The position numbers and the translations under genes are program-made. DNA of 64,000 nt from Pseudomonas oligotrophica. Its GTDB lineage: Bacteria > Pseudomonadota > Gammaproteobacteria > Pseudomonadales > Pseudomonadaceae. Below the pieces are notes generated by a model. It was not told the DNA's origin. It did no database searches and saw only the letters and a list, made by a program, of their open reading frames with translations. The stretch spans positions 248,001-312,000 of the forward strand of contig NZ_JAKJRU010000002.1 of the NCBI RefSeq assembly GCF_021726475.1, written 5' to 3'. Positions 31,489 to 49,677 of the stretch are shown here, in pieces; within the stretch, counting starts at the first letter, position 1, and each line of letters starts with the position of its first letter.

Positions 31489-33915
31489 TCAGAACAGGTC
31501 GAGCGGCGCGGCCTCGTTCGCCGGAAGTGGGCTGCCGGGGACCTGCATGTCCGGGCCGAGCTCGTTCATCGGTGGCGGCGAATCCTCGTTCTTGAACAGC
31601 TCGAAGTAGGCATCCGGCGTGCCCGGCGATGCGGCGCGGCCGCTGACCGGGTCGACCCGCAGGGTGAGGATGCCTTCCGGCTCGGGCGGCAGGTGCTCGG
31701 GCTGGTCCTTGAGCACGACGCCCATGTATTTCATCCAGATCGGCAGGGCCACGGTGCCGCCGTACTCGTTGCGGCCTAGGCTTTGCGGCTGGTCGAAGCC
31801 GCTCCAGACGGTGGTGACCAGGTCGGCGTTGTAGCCGGAGAACCAGCTGTCGACCGAATCGTTGGTGGTTCCGGTCTTGCCTGCCAGGTCGCTGCGGCCG
31901 AGGGCCTTCGCCCGGCGACCGGTGCCGCGCTGGATCACGTCCTGCAGCATGCTGGTCATGATGTAGGCGGTGCGCTCGTCGATGATGCGCTCGGCGCTGC
32001 GCGGAGCTTCGTTGTCCGCGGTGCTGGAGTCGGCGTCCTGGGCGAAGGTGGTGGCGACGTCCTCGGTCGCGGTGCCTTGCGCAGCGCCAGCCGGCGGCAC
32101 GCGCGGCGGGTTGGCGGTGAACAGTACTTCGCCCTGGCGGTCTTCGATACGCTCGATCAGGTAGGGCTCGATCAGGTGGCCGCCATTGGCAAAGGCAGTC
32201 CAGCCGGTGGCGATCTCCATGGGCGTCAGCGTCGCGGTGCCCAGCGCCAGTGACAGGTTGCGCGGCAGGTCCTCGCGCTTGAAGCCGAAGCGGGCAATGT
32301 AGTCGAGCGTGTAGTCGATGCCCATGGCCTGCAGCAGACGGATGGAAACCAGGTTGCGCGACTTGTACAGCGCCTCGCGCATGCGGATCGGGCCGAGGAA
32401 GGTGTTGTTGTCGTTCTTCGGCCGCCAGACCCGGTCCATACCTTGTTCTGCGAAGACGATCGGCGAGTCGTTGACCAGGGTTGCCGCGGTGTAGCCGGCA
32501 TCCAGGGCCGCGCTGTAGATGAAGGGCTTGAAGCTGGAGCCCGGCTGGCGCTTGGCCTGGATCGCGCGGTTGTACTTGCTCTGGCCGAACGAGAAACCGC
32601 CGGTGAGCGCCTCGATCGAACCATCCTGCGGGTCGAGCGATACCAGCGCGGCCTGGGCCTGGGGGATCTGGCTGAACAGCGGCTGCTCGTCCTGCCAGCG
32701 AACCCGGATCACATCGCCACGCTTGACCACGTCGGCGGGTTTCGCCGGGCGCGGGCCGAGACTGTTGGTGGCCAGGTGCGGGCGGGCCCACTTCATGCTC
32801 TGCCAGTCAACGGAGTGCTCGCTGCCATCGCGGGTAAGGATGCGGATCGAATCGTCGGCGACCTGCATGACGACCGCCGCCTGCATGCCCGAGAGCGTCC
32901 TGCGGTTGGCGAGTTCGTCGAGCCACCGGGCCTGGTCGGCATCCGCGAGTCGGGCCTCCGGACCGCGATAGCCATGCCGTTGGTCGTATTCCACCAGGCC
33001 GTCGATCAGTGCGCTGTTGGCGGCTACCTGGCGATCGCTGCGCACGGTGGTGTAGACCCGGAAGCCGTCGGTGTAGGCGGCGCTGCCGTGGCGGCCGACC
33101 ATCTCCGCGCGCGCCATCTCGGCCACGTAGGGCGCCTCGAGTTCGGGCGAGGCGCCGTGGTAGCGGGCGGTTTCCGGTTCGGCCACGGCCTGCTCGAAGC
33201 GCTGCTGGTCGATGTAGCCGAGCTTGTGCATGCGGCCGAGGATCCAGTCGCGCCGCTCCTTGCTGCGCGCAGGGTTGACCAGCGGATTGAACGCCGAGGG
33301 CGCCTTCGGCAGACCGGCTATCATCGCCAGCTGCGCCAGGCTCAAGTCCTTGATCGATTGGCCGTAATAGACCTGGGAGGCGGCTTCGATGCCGTAGGCG
33401 CGATGGCCCAGGTAGATCTTGTTCACGTACAGCTCGAGGATCTCGTTCTTGCTCAGCTCGCGCTCGATCTGCAGCGCCAGCAGGATCTCGCTGATCTTGC
33501 GCGAGAAGCTCCGTTCGCTGGTCAGGAAGTAGTTCTTTGCGACCTGCATGGTGATGGTGCTGCCGCCGGTCTGGATGTGCCCGGTCTTCAATAATTGCGC
33601 GGCAGCGCGCATCAGGCCGGTGACGTCGACGCCATAATGATTTGCGAAATTGTCGTCCTCGGCCGCCAGCAGCGCTCGAACGAAGTCCTCGGGGATGTCC
33701 TCGAAGCGGATCGGCGAGCGGCGCATCTCGCCGAATTCGGCGATCAGCTTGTCATCGGCGCTGTACACGCGCAGGGGGATCTGCAGCTGGACGTTGCGCA
33801 GCGACTCGACCGAGGGAAGGTTGGGGCTAAGGTAGAGAAAGGCCCCGCTGACGCTGAGCAGCATGGCGCAGAGCAGGGCGAGGCAGGACCACGAGAGAAA
33901 CTTCAGAAGACGCAT
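31489..33915 (-). CDS. mrcA: Penicillin-binding protein 1A (bifunctional peptidoglycan synthase)
   Basis: Inner-membrane class A PBP, 808 residues. One N-terminal transmembrane anchor (WSCLALLCAMLLSVSGAFLY), a GT51 glycosyltransferase domain with the catalytic Glu in LLAAEDDNFANHYGVD and GGSTITMQVAKNYFL, an OB-like insert, and the transpeptidase domain with SXXK (GSSFKPFIYSAALD), SXN (KSRNLVSIRL) and KTG (LAGKTGTTNDSVDSW). Called ponA in Pseudomonas. Divergent from pilMNOPQ, an arrangement conserved in pseudomonads and many other Gammaproteobacteria. Confidence 0.96.
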   Translation of the reverse strand: MRLLKFLSWSCLALLCAMLLSVSGAFLYLSPNLPSVESLRNVQLQIPLRVYSADDKLIAEFGEMRRSPIRFEDIPEDFVRALLAAEDDNFANHYGVDVTGLMRAAAQLLKTGHIQTGGSTITMQVAKNYFLTSERSFSRKISEILLALQIERELSKNEILELYVNKIYLGHRAYGIEAASQVYYGQSIKDLSLAQLAMIAGLPKAPSAFNPLVNPARSKERRDWILGRMHKLGYIDQQRFEQAVAEPETARYHGASPELEAPYVAEMARAEMVGRHGSAAYTDGFRVYTTVRSDRQVAANSALIDGLVEYDQRHGYRGPEARLADADQARWLDELANRRTLSGMQAAVVMQVADDSIRILTRDGSEHSVDWQSMKWARPHLATNSLGPRPAKPADVVKRGDVIRVRWQDEQPLFSQIPQAQAALVSLDPQDGSIEALTGGFSFGQSKYNRAIQAKRQPGSSFKPFIYSAALDAGYTAATLVNDSPIVFAEQGMDRVWRPKNDNNTFLGPIRMREALYKSRNLVSIRLLQAMGIDYTLDYIARFGFKREDLPRNLSLALGTATLTPMEIATGWTAFANGGHLIEPYLIERIEDRQGEVLFTANPPRVPPAGAAQGTATEDVATTFAQDADSSTADNEAPRSAERIIDERTAYIMTSMLQDVIQRGTGRRAKALGRSDLAGKTGTTNDSVDSWFSGYNADLVTTVWSGFDQPQSLGRNEYGGTVALPIWMKYMGVVLKDQPEHLPPEPEGILTLRVDPVSGRAASPGTPDAYFELFKNEDSPPPMNELGPDMQVPGSPLPANEAAPLDLF

Positions 33916-33983
33916 CGGGGACGAGAAATCCGGAAATCAGTAGGGGCAGCAGCAGACGATGCTGAAAGAGAAAAACGGGTCAC

Positions 33984-33989
33984 AGTATA
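33984..33989 (-). promoter_or_regulatory. Candidate -10 of mrcA
   Basis: TATACT on the minus strand, 68 bases before the mrcA start. The hexamer 17 bases upstream (GGCTAG) is a poor -35; a perfect TTGACA further up is too far away. Confidence 0.4.
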
Positions 33990-34014
33990 TGCGTTTTTTT
34001 TGCCGCCTAGCCAT

Positions 34015-34043
34015 TTGCGGTTCTGTCAAGCCTGTAATCTAAT
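34015..34043 (+). promoter_or_regulatory. pilM operon promoter
   Basis: TTGCGG (34015-34020), 17 bases, TCTAAT (34038-34043), 52 bases before the pilM GTG. Confidence 0.5.
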
Positions 34044-34068
34044 GCGCCAGAACATAATTAATCCGTAA

Positions 34069-35159
<1,091 letters not shown>

Positions 35160-35160
<1 letters not shown>

Positions 35161-35732
35161 TGGCACGGATCAACCTTCTCCCCTGGCGCGAACAGCTGCG
35201 CGAGGAACGCAAGCAGCGCTTCCTCGCCAGCCTGGCCGGCGTCGTCCTGGTTGCAGCCGGCCTGGTCATGCTGGGCGACCGCCTGCTGCAGGGCGCCATC
35301 GAGAACCAGAACGCGCGCAACGAGTTCGTTCGCCAGGAAATCGCCGTGCTGGATGCGCGGATCAAGGAAATCAAGGAGCTCAAGGAGCGCCGCCAGCAGC
35401 TGCTCGAGCGGATGAAGATCATCCAGGACCTGCAGGGCAACCGCCCGATCATCGCGCGGGTGTTCGACCAGCTGGTGCGCACCCTGCCTGAAGGCGTGCA
35501 CTTCACCGGGCTGAAGATGACGGGCAAGAACATCGCCATCGCCGGTGCCGCCGAGTCGAACAACCGGGTCTCCAACCTGATGCGCAACCTCGACGGCTCC
35601 GAGTGGCTGGATGCGCCGAATCTCATCGAGGTCAAGGCGGTCACCGCCGGCGCGGTCGACCAGGAAAACGTCTTTCAGCTGACGGTGCAGCAGACGCAGC
35701 CTGCAGCCTCTACGGAAGGAGCCAAGCCATGA
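35160..35732 (+). CDS. pilN: Type IV pilus assembly protein PilN
   Basis: 190-residue bitopic protein. The conserved cytoplasmic INLLPWREQLREERK motif (residues 4-18) inserts into PilM; a transmembrane helix follows at about 21-42 (FLASLAGVVLVAAGLVMLGD), then a coiled coil (EIKELKERRQQLLERMK) and a ferredoxin-like periplasmic domain that pairs with PilO. Overlaps pilM and pilO at both ends. Confidence 0.95.
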
Positions 35733-36352
35733 GTCTGGCTGACACCATGGAAAGCCTGAAGAAGGTCGACCTGTCCGAACTGGACATGAACAACCTCGGG
35801 TCCTGGCCGGCGCCGGTCAAGGTCATCGCCGCGATCCTGCTGCTGCTGGCATTGCTGGCGGCGGGCTACTACTTCCATCTGAGCGATCTCAAGCTCGAGC
35901 TGGAACGCCAGCAGGCCCAGGAGGAAACCCTCAAGCAGCAGTTCTCGACCAAGGCCTTCCAGGCCGCCAACCTCGAGGCCTACAAGGCGCAGATGGTGGA
36001 GATGGAAACCTCCTTCGGCGTGCTGCTGCGTCAGCTGCCGAGCGACACCGAGGTGCCCGGGCTGCTCGAGGACATCACCCGTACCGGCCTGGGTAGCGGC
36101 CTGGAATTCGAGGAAATCAAGCTGCAGCCGGAAGTTGTGCAGCAGTTCTATATCGAACTTCCGATTCAGATTTCCGTGGTGGGCGGCTATCACGACCTGG
36201 CAACTTTCGTCAGCGGTGTCGCCAGTTTGCCGCGTATCGTCACCCTGCACGATTTCGATATCAGTCCGGTAAAGGACGCGACCTCTTCCAAGTTGCGCAT
36301 GAATATCCTCGCCAAGACTTATCGTTATAACGAGAAGGGGCTGCAGAAATGA
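35729..36352 (+). CDS. pilO: Type IV pilus assembly protein PilO
   Basis: 207-residue partner of PilN. Short cytoplasmic N-terminus, transmembrane segment at about residues 30-50 (VIAAILLLLALLAAGYYF), a coiled coil (ELERQQAQEETLKQQF) and a periplasmic ferredoxin-like domain. ATGA overlaps with pilN before and pilP after show tight coupling. Confidence 0.95.
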   Translation: MSLADTMESLKKVDLSELDMNNLGSWPAPVKVIAAILLLLALLAAGYYFHLSDLKLELERQQAQEETLKQQFSTKAFQAANLEAYKAQMVEMETSFGVLLRQLPSDTEVPGLLEDITRTGLGSGLEFEEIKLQPEVVQQFYIELPIQISVVGGYHDLATFVSGVASLPRIVTLHDFDISPVKDATSSKLRMNILAKTYRYNEKGLQK

Positions 36353-36876
36353 AAAAGGCCCACTTCCTGGCATGCGGGCTCGCCCTGCTGACCCTTTCCG
36401 GTTGCGGCGGCAGCAACGATTTCGCCGACCTGCAACGCTACATGGACGAGGTCCGCTCGCGACCGAAGGGCAGCATCGAGCCGTTGCCGCCGTTCGTTCC
36501 CTACGAGGCCTTCACCTACAGTGCGTCGGCGCTACGGCATCCGTTCCAGCCGCCGGTCAAGGTCGACCTGGCCCAGCGGCAGAAGGGCAACAAGGACATC
36601 AAACCGGACGAATCGCGGGTCCGCCAGTTCCTCGAGGGCTTCAATATCGAGAACTTCGTCATGGTCGGCACGCTCAGCAACCGCGACGGTCGCTATGCGC
36701 TGGTGCTCGGCGGTGGCGGCGTGCACCGTGTGAAGATCGGCGACTACCTGGGGCGCAACCATGGGCGCATCGTCGACATCAGCGAGGCCAGCGTGGATGT
36801 GCTGGAGATCGTGCCGGACGGTGACGGCGGCTGGCTGGAGCGCCCGCGTAGCCTGAATCTCAAAGAGCGCACCTGA
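36349..36876 (+). CDS. pilP: Type IV pilus lipoprotein PilP
   Basis: 175-residue lipoprotein linking the PilN/PilO inner-membrane pair to the PilQ secretin. Lipobox LSGC at about residues 17-20 (LTLSGCGGSNDF), a flexible Pro-rich region (SIEPLPPFVPYEAFTY), then the beta-domain with NFVMVGTLSNRDGRYALV and VKIGDYLGRNHGRI. Confidence 0.95.
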   Translation: MKKAHFLACGLALLTLSGCGGSNDFADLQRYMDEVRSRPKGSIEPLPPFVPYEAFTYSASALRHPFQPPVKVDLAQRQKGNKDIKPDESRVRQFLEGFNIENFVMVGTLSNRDGRYALVLGGGGVHRVKIGDYLGRNHGRIVDISEASVDVLEIVPDGDGGWLERPRSLNLKERT

Positions 36877-36929
36877 CAAAGGCGCCGACAATGGAAAACC
36901 TCGATAGGTCTGCACAACGGAAGCATTTT

Positions 36930-39011
36930 ATGACTAGCACCTTCTCTCGCGTAGGCGTCGCCATGCTGGCGTTGCTCGCCGCGCCCGCGCTGTTGGCGGC
37001 CAACCTGAACAAGCTCGACGTTGCATCGCTGCCGGGTGACCGTGTCGAGCTGAAGCTGGCGTTCGACGAGCCGGTGAGCAAGCCGCGCGGCTATACCCTC
37101 GAGCAGCCGGCGCGGATCGCCCTCGACCTGCCGGGCGTTTCCAACAAGCTCGGCGTGAAGAACCGCGAACTGGGGCTGGGCAATGCGCGCAGCGTCACGG
37201 TCGTCGAGGCCCAGGGGCGTACCCGGCTGATCGTCAACCTGACCTCGCTGGTGCCCTATGCCACCCGCGTCGAGGGCAACCAGCTGTTCGTCGTGCTCGG
37301 CGAGAGCGATACCGCCGCCGCGCCGGCCGCTGCACCGGCAACCGCGGTTGCGGTAGCCAAGCCGGCCCCGAGTGCGCCGAAGATCGTCGGCAAGGCGATC
37401 AGCAATATCGATTTCCGTCGGGGCGAGGACGGCGCCGGCAACGTGGTGATCACGCTGTCCGACGCCTCGGTGGGCTCGACCATCGAGGAGCAGGGCGGCA
37501 AGATCAAGGTGCTGTTCGACAAGGCGCAGCTGCCCGAGTCGCTGCGGGTGCGCCTGGATGTCCAGGACTTCGCCACGCCGGTGCGCTTCGTCGATGCCAC
37601 CAGCCAGTCGGCTGGCGCCGCCATCGCCATCGAGCCGAGCGGGCGCTACGACTACCTGGCCTACCAGACCGACAACCAGCTGACCATCAGCGTCAAGCCG
37701 CTGAGTGAGGACGAGGCCGATAAGCGCAAGTCCGAGCGTTTCGCCTATACTGGCGAGAAGCTTTCGCTGAATTTCCAGGATATCGACGTGCGCTCGGTGC
37801 TGCAGCTGATCGCCGACTTCACCGACCTCAACCTGGTGGCCAGCGATACCGTGCAGGGCAACATCACCCTGCGCCTGCAGAACGTGCCGTGGGACCAGGC
37901 GCTCGACCTGGTGCTCAAGACCAAGGGCCTGGACAAGCGCCAGGTGGGCAACGTCCTGCTGGTCGCGCCGGCCGACGAGATCGCCGCCCGCGAGCGCCAG
38001 GAACTCGAGTCGCAGCGGCAGATCGCCGAGCTGGCGCCGCTACGTCGCGAACTCATTCAGGTCAACTATGCCAAGGCGGCGGATATCGCCCGGCTGTTCC
38101 AGTCGGTGACCGAGAGCGGCAATGGCGGTGCCGAGGAGCGCGGTTCGATCGCCGTCGATGACCGCACCAACAACATCATCGCCTACCAGACGCAGGAGCG
38201 TCTGGACGAGCTGCGCCGAATCGTCATGCAACTGGACATCCCGGTTCGCCAGGTGATGATCGAGGCGCGCATCGTCGAAGCGAACGTCGACTACGACAAG
38301 AGCCTGGGCGTGCGCTGGGGCGGCACCCAGATCTTCGCCAACGGCCGTGGCGCGGTATATGGCAATGATGACCTGGGTGATGAGGGCGGTGACTCGGGCG
38401 AGGATGCCAATGGCAACTTCCCGTTCGTCGACCTCGGCGTGGCGGACCGTACCGCCGGCATCGGCATCGGCTACATCACCAACAACCTGATTCTCGACCT
38501 CGAGCTGTCGGCGATGGAGAAGTCCGGCAACGGCGAGATCGTATCGCAGCCGAAGGTGGTCACCTCCGACAAGGAAACCGCGAAGATCCTCAAGGGCGCG
38601 GAAATCCCCTACCAGGAAGCCAGCTCCAGCGGCGCCACCAGCACCTCGTTCAAGGAGGCGGCGCTGTCGCTGGAAGTGACCCCGCAGATCACGCCGGACA
38701 ATCGCATCATCATGGAAGTGAAGGTCACCAAGGATGCGCCCGACTTCCAGAATGCGCTCAACGGCGTGCCGCCGATCAGCAAGAACGAGGTCAACGCCAA
38801 GGTGCTGGTCAACGACGGCGAGACCATCGTCATCGGCGGCGTGTTCTCCAACACCCAGAGCAAGACCGTGGACAAGGTGCCGTTGCTGGGTGACCTGCCT
38901 TACCTCGGCCGGTTGTTCCGCCGCGATTCGGTCACCAACGAAAAATCGGAACTGCTGATCTTCCTGACTCCGCGTATCATGAGCAATCAAGCGATAGCTG
39001 TGAGCCATTGA
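36930..39011 (+). CDS. pilQ: Type IV pilus outer-membrane secretin PilQ
   Basis: Forms the outer-membrane pore for pilus passage. From the ATG at 36930 it has 693 residues: signal peptide ([20 protein letters not shown]), two AMIN domains that bind peptidoglycan (about 25-130 and 155-260), secretin N0/N1 domains ([18 protein letters not shown]), and the secretin barrel with [17 protein letters not shown] and the closing [16 protein letters not shown]. An in-frame ATG at 36891 would put 13 polar residues before the signal peptide; ACGGAAG favours 36930. Confidence 0.94.
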   Translation: MTSTFSRVGVAMLALLAAPALLAANLNKLDVASLPGDRVELKLAFDEPVSKPRGYTLEQPARIALDLPGVSNKLGVKNRELGLGNARSVTVVEAQGRTRLIVNLTSLVPYATRVEGNQLFVVLGESDTAAAPAAAPATAVAVAKPAPSAPKIVGKAISNIDFRRGEDGAGNVVITLSDASVGSTIEEQGGKIKVLFDKAQLPESLRVRLDVQDFATPVRFVDATSQSAGAAIAIEPSGRYDYLAYQTDNQLTISVKPLSEDEADKRKSERFAYTGEKLSLNFQDIDVRSVLQLIADFTDLNLVASDTVQGNITLRLQNVPWDQALDLVLKTKGLDKRQVGNVLLVAPADEIAARERQELESQRQIAELAPLRRELIQVNYAKAADIARLFQSVTESGNGGAEERGSIAVDDRTNNIIAYQTQERLDELRRIVMQLDIPVRQVMIEARIVEANVDYDKSLGVRWGGTQIFANGRGAVYGNDDLGDEGGDSGEDANGNFPFVDLGVADRTAGIGIGYITNNLILDLELSAMEKSGNGEIVSQPKVVTSDKETAKILKGAEIPYQEASSSGATSTSFKEAALSLEVTPQITPDNRIIMEVKVTKDAPDFQNALNGVPPISKNEVNAKVLVNDGETIVIGGVFSNTQSKTVDKVPLLGDLPYLGRLFRRDSVTNEKSELLIFLTPRIMSNQAIAVSH

Positions 39012-39015
39012 TGCG

Positions 39016-39561
39016 GTGATCAATACCATTCTTGTAGGCCCGATGGGTGCTGGCAAAAGCACCATCGGGCGTCTTCTTGCCAAGGAGCTGCACCTTCCCT
39101 TCAAGGACTCCGACAAGGAAATCGAGCAGAGAACCGGCGCCAGCATCCCGCTGATCTTCGATGTCGAGGGCGAGCAGGGTTTTCGCGATCGGGAGCAGGC
39201 TGCCATCGCGGATCTGTGCCGTCTCGAGGGCGTGGTGCTGGCCACCGGGGGGGGCGCCGTTCTGCGCGAGGAGAACCGCCGGGCGCTGCGTAGCGGTGGT
39301 CGGGTGGTCTATCTGTGCACTTCGGTGGAACAGCAGCTCGAGCGTACCGCTCGCGATCGTAACCGGCCGCTGCTGCAGGCGGCCGATCCGCGGCGCATCC
39401 TCTGCGAGCTCATGGCCGTGCGCGACCCGCTCTATCGTGCAGTGGCCGATATCATCATCGAGACCGACAACCGCCCGCCGCGTGCTGTGGTGAACGAGAT
39501 CCTGCGCCTGCTCGACGGCCTGCCGGCCCGTGATGGGCAGGGTGAAACTGCGTTATCCTAG
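39016..39561 (+). CDS. aroK: Shikimate kinase
   Basis: Phosphorylates shikimate at the 3-hydroxyl in chorismate synthesis. 181 residues with Walker [15 protein letters not shown], shikimate-binding Asp in [13 protein letters not shown], the GGGAVLRE segment and lid arginines in [13 protein letters not shown] start, five bases after the pilQ stop, so it is likely read from the pil operon as well. Confidence 0.95.
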   Translation: MINTILVGPMGAGKSTIGRLLAKELHLPFKDSDKEIEQRTGASIPLIFDVEGEQGFRDREQAAIADLCRLEGVVLATGGGAVLREENRRALRSGGRVVYLCTSVEQQLERTARDRNRPLLQAADPRRILCELMAVRDPLYRAVADIIIETDNRPPRAVVNEILRLLDGLPARDGQGETALS

Positions 39562-39585
39562 CGCCCTTTCTGTCACGGGGGCGTC

Positions 39586-40689
39586 ATGCAGACTCTCAAG
39601 GTCGATCTAGGCGAGCGTAGCTATCCCATCTTCATCGGCGACCATCTGCTGGCACGGCAGGACCTCTTCGCTGGCCTCATCCGTGGCCGCCAGGTCGCGA
39701 TCGTCACCAACGAAACCGTCGCGCCACTGTACCTTTCGCAGTTGCAGGGTGCGCTCGAGGGCTACGCGGTGACGTCCATCGTGCTACCCGATGGCGAGGC
39801 CTTCAAGAACTGGCAGACGCTGCAGACCATCTTCGACGGGTTGCTCGAATCCCGTCACGATCGCCGCACGACGCTCATCGCGCTCGGCGGCGGCGTCATC
39901 GGCGACATGGCGGGCTTCGCCGCAGCCTGCTACCAGCGTGGCGTGGACTTCATCCAGGTACCGACCACCCTGCTGTCCCAGGTCGATTCCTCGGTAGGGG
40001 GCAAGACCGGCATCAATCACCCGCTCGGCAAGAACATGATCGGCGCCTTCTACCAGCCGCGGGGCGTGATCATCGACACTGCCACCCTGGCGACCCTGCC
40101 GGCGCGTGAGCTGTCTGCCGGCCTTGCCGAGGTCATCAAGTACGGTCTCATCTGCGATGCGCCCTTCCTCGATTGGCTGGAGCAACGCATCGGCGACCTG
40201 CGGGCGCTGGACAGCGTGGCGCTGACCGAGGCCATCCATCGCTCCTGTGCAGCGAAGGCGCGGGTCGTCGGGGCCGACGAGACGGAGCAGGGCATTCGCG
40301 CAATCCTCAATCTCGGCCATACCTTCGGGCATGCGATCGAGACCCATCAGGGCTACGGCGCCTGGTTGCACGGCGAGGCCGTGGCTGCCGGGACCGTGAT
40401 GGCGCTGGAAATGTCCCGGCGCCTGGGCTGGATCGAGACGGCCGAGCGTGATCGGGCGATCCGTCTGCTTGCGGCTGCAGGGCTGCCGGTGGTCCCGCCG
40501 CAGGACATGACTGCTGCGGACTTTCTCAGGCACATGGCGGTCGACAAGAAGGTCGAGAACGGGCAGTTGCGCCTGGTGCTGCTCAAGGAGCTGGGGCAGG
40601 CACTGGTGACCGCCGACTTCCCGCGCGAGGTGCTGGACGAGACCCTGACTGCCGACTACCAGGCAATCGTGAAAGAGCTGGGAGCATGA
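39586..40689 (+). CDS. aroB: 3-dehydroquinate synthase
   Basis: NAD- and metal-dependent cyclisation of DAHP to 3-dehydroquinate, the second shikimate-pathway step. 367 residues. NAD-binding [16 protein letters not shown], substrate residues in [18 protein letters not shown] and the zinc-ligand histidines in [17 protein letters not shown] are all present. Confidence 0.96.
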   Translation: MQTLKVDLGERSYPIFIGDHLLARQDLFAGLIRGRQVAIVTNETVAPLYLSQLQGALEGYAVTSIVLPDGEAFKNWQTLQTIFDGLLESRHDRRTTLIALGGGVIGDMAGFAAACYQRGVDFIQVPTTLLSQVDSSVGGKTGINHPLGKNMIGAFYQPRGVIIDTATLATLPARELSAGLAEVIKYGLICDAPFLDWLEQRIGDLRALDSVALTEAIHRSCAAKARVVGADETEQGIRAILNLGHTFGHAIETHQGYGAWLHGEAVAAGTVMALEMSRRLGWIETAERDRAIRLLAAAGLPVVPPQDMTAADFLRHMAVDKKVENGQLRLVLLKELGQALVTADFPREVLDETLTADYQAIVKELGA

Positions 40690-40693
40690 ATCG

Positions 40694-42223
40694 ATGACCG
40701 ATCTGGCAGCTGACGACGCCTTCCTCGACCACTACGGCTTCGCCCACGATCCCTTCGCCGCGCGCGTGCCCGGCTTCAAGTTCTTTCCTGCCCAGCGCAA
40801 GCCGGTGCTGGGGCAGCTGCATCACCTGGCCCGCTACAGCCAGCTGGTGCTGGTGGTCACCGGGCCGCAGGGCAGTGGCAAGACGCTGTTGCGCCAGGCG
40901 CTGGTGGCCAGCAGCAACAAGCAGTCGGTGCAGAGCATCGTGATCACGCCGCAGGGCTCGCTGGATGCCAGCGCGCTGCTGCAGCAGATCGGCCAGGCGC
41001 TGGGCGTGACGCCGGCCGACTACGACTCGGTCATGGCGCAGATCATTCAGCTGGCGCTGACCGGCCAGGAAGTCTACCTGCTGGTCGATGACGCCGAGCG
41101 CCTGACCGGCGCGGCCATCGAAACGCTGATGCGCCTGGCCGAAGGCGCCGAGGCGCGGCCGCATGTCTTCCTCTTCGGCCTCGACAGCCTGGTGCCGCGC
41201 CTCGAGGCGCTGAGCGACGGGAGTGCCCAGGAGGCCTATCACGTCATTGCGCTGCAGCCCTACGAGCCCGAGGAGACCCAGGAGTACCTCGCCGCGCGCC
41301 TCGAAGGCGCCGGCGGTGATCCGGACTGCTTCAGCGCCGAGCAGGTCACCCGTATTCACGAGGCTTCCGGTGGTTGGCCGGGGATCATCAACGAGGTGGC
41401 GCGCGACGAGCTGATCGAGGGCATGCAGGTGGCGGCGAGCGCAGGCCGGCGCGGGCGCGGCTGGGCGCTGCCCTTGCCGAAGAAGCATGCGCTGGCCGTT
41501 CTCGCCGTGCTGCTGCTGGTGGTCGCTGCGCTGGTCCTGCGTGGCGGTGGCGAGCCCGATCCGACCGACCTGGCCGGGCAGGCGGGCGAGTCGTCGTCCG
41601 CCCCGGCTGGTGTAGCTGGGCCTGGCGCAGCCATCGAGTTCAATGGTGCAGAAAAACCGCTGCCGCTCCCGCTCGGTAGCGACGCCCAGCCGGTGATCCG
41701 CGAGCCGCTGGCGGCTGCCGCCGGCGAGCAGGAAGAAGGCCTGGGCGAGCCTGTGGAGGCCGAACCCACGCCGCCGGTTGTGGATCCGGTCGCGCCGCCG
41801 CCAGCATCCCCGGCCCCGGCCCCGGCCCCGGCCCCGGCCCCGGCCCCGGCCCCGCGCGCCATCGAGCCGCCGGCGCCGAAGGTCGAGGCACCACGGCCGG
41901 CGGCCGCGGCACCGGCCTGGAGCGATACGGCCTCTTCGCTCGGCTGGTACGGCCAGCAGCCGGCGACCAACTACCTGGTGCAGATCGTCGGTACGCGCAA
42001 CGAGCAGAATGCCAAGACGATGGTCCAGCAGTACGGCAGCAGCTATCGCTACTTCACCAAGCTGCACGAGGGCAAGCCGTTGTATGTCGTGACCTACGGC
42101 AACTTCGCCTCGCGTACCCAGGCGGTTGCTGCGCTGAAGCAGCTGCCCCAGAAACTGCAGGCAGGCAAGCCCTGGGTCCGCTCGCTGGGCAGCGTGCAGA
42201 ACGAGATCCGCGCTGCGCGTTAA
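40694..42223 (+). CDS. damX: DamX-like protein: AAA ATPase domain plus SPOR domain
   Basis: 509-residue inner-membrane protein. Residues 1-250 form an ExeA/GspA-type AAA domain with Walker A TGPQGSGKTLLRQAL and Walker B YLLVDDAERL; a transmembrane helix follows at about residues 265-282 (ALAVLAVLLLVVAALVL); then a Pro/Ala/Glu linker with a pure PA repeat; and a C-terminal SPOR domain (NYLVQIVGTRNEQNAKTMVQ ... PLYVVTYGNFASRTQAVA). E. coli DamX shares the aroB context and SPOR domain and localises to the septum. Last gene before a terminator. Confidence 0.9.
   Translation: MTDLAADDAFLDHYGFAHDPFAARVPGFKFFPAQRKPVLGQLHHLARYSQLVLVVTGPQGSGKTLLRQALVASSNKQSVQSIVITPQGSLDASALLQQIGQALGVTPADYDSVMAQIIQLALTGQEVYLLVDDAERLTGAAIETLMRLAEGAEARPHVFLFGLDSLVPRLEALSDGSAQEAYHVIALQPYEPEETQEYLAARLEGAGGDPDCFSAEQVTRIHEASGGWPGIINEVARDELIEGMQVAASAGRRGRGWALPLPKKHALAVLAVLLLVVAALVLRGGGEPDPTDLAGQAGESSSAPAGVAGPGAAIEFNGAEKPLPLPLGSDAQPVIREPLAAAAGEQEEGLGEPVEAEPTPPVVDPVAPPPASPAPAPAPAPAPAPAPRAIEPPAPKVEAPRPAAAAPAWSDTASSLGWYGQQPATNYLVQIVGTRNEQNAKTMVQQYGSSYRYFTKLHEGKPLYVVTYGNFASRTQAVAALKQLPQKLQAGKPWVRSLGSVQNEIRAAR
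41809..41853 (+). repeat. Hexanucleotide microsatellite in damX
   Basis: Seven perfect copies of CCCGGC (41809-41850) plus three bases encode a run of alternating Pro-Ala. Copy changes would keep the frame and only alter the linker length. Confidence 0.95.
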
Positions 42224-42229
42224 CAAAAT

Positions 42230-42265
42230 GCCCCAAAAAAGTGCGCATATGCACCTTTTTGGGGC
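42230..42265. terminator. Terminator after damX
   Basis: GCCCCAAAAAAGTGC (42230-42244) pairs with GCACCTTTTTGGGGC (42251-42265), 14 of 15 positions, around GCATAT. The A/T blocks are inside the stem and TTGCAAATTTTTG follows. It separates aroKB-damX from gltB. Confidence 0.8.
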
Positions 42266-42279
42266 TTGCAAATTTTTGT

Positions 42280-42308
42280 TTGTGTCGCTCCACCGGCCTT
42301 TGTAAACT
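42280..42308 (+). promoter_or_regulatory. gltB promoter
   Basis: TTGTGT (42280-42285), 17 bases, TAAACT (42303-42308), giving a leader of about 84 bases. An in-frame open stretch from 42327 precedes the ATG, but no ribosome site supports it; TGGAG lies before the ATG at 42399. Confidence 0.55.
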
Positions 42309-42398
42309 GCTCCCCCTTTTGCCCGCGTGAATGATGGGGCTCTTCAGCGCTCCGTCAGTAAGGGGTTGATTTACAACGTATTAGCTGGTGGAGCGCCT

Positions 42399-48374
<5,976 letters not shown>

Positions 48375-48413
48375 TGCCCTGGCCGCGGCCTGATGAGAAT
48401 CAAGCCAAGGTTG

Positions 48414-48440
48414 AAAGGCACGGCGCTCGCCGTGCCTTTT
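48414..48440 (+). terminator. gltBD terminator
   Basis: AAAGGCACGGC (48414-48424), loop GCTC, GCCGTGCCTTTT (48429-48440), 40 bases after gltD. The remaining 50 bases to hemE hold a possible -10 (GACAAT, 48455-48460) without a clear -35. Confidence 0.9.
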
Positions 48441-48489
48441 GCTATCTGCTTTGCGACAATGCACGGCAATTTTTTGCGGGAACCCCTAC

Positions 48490-49557
<1,068 letters not shown>

Positions 49558-49579
49558 CGGTCGTCGGCTAGTTCAGCAC

Positions 49580-49605
49580 AAACGCCCCGCACTTGCGGGG
49601 CGTTT
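49580..49605. terminator. hemE terminator
   Basis: AAACGCCCCGC (49580-49590), loop ACTT, GCGGGGCGTTT (49595-49605). A residues at the left base let it act in both directions, also stopping the convergent small gene. Confidence 0.85.
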
Positions 49606-49677
49606 GCATTCTGGTTGGCGCTGCGGGCGGGCGCGTGCCCATGCGTGCAGGCGAAGCTTGCGCTCCGCCGCGGTTGC

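Noticed and set aside
29597..32791. 1,064-codon minus-strand frame over the nuclease, malic enzyme and part of PBP1A
   Set aside because: Covers two plus-strand genes and an out-of-frame copy of mrcA; no ribosome site or motif.
42327..42398. 24-codon N-terminal extension of GltB
   Set aside because: No ribosome site, and the family starts at [15 protein letters not shown] with Cys after a short propeptide.
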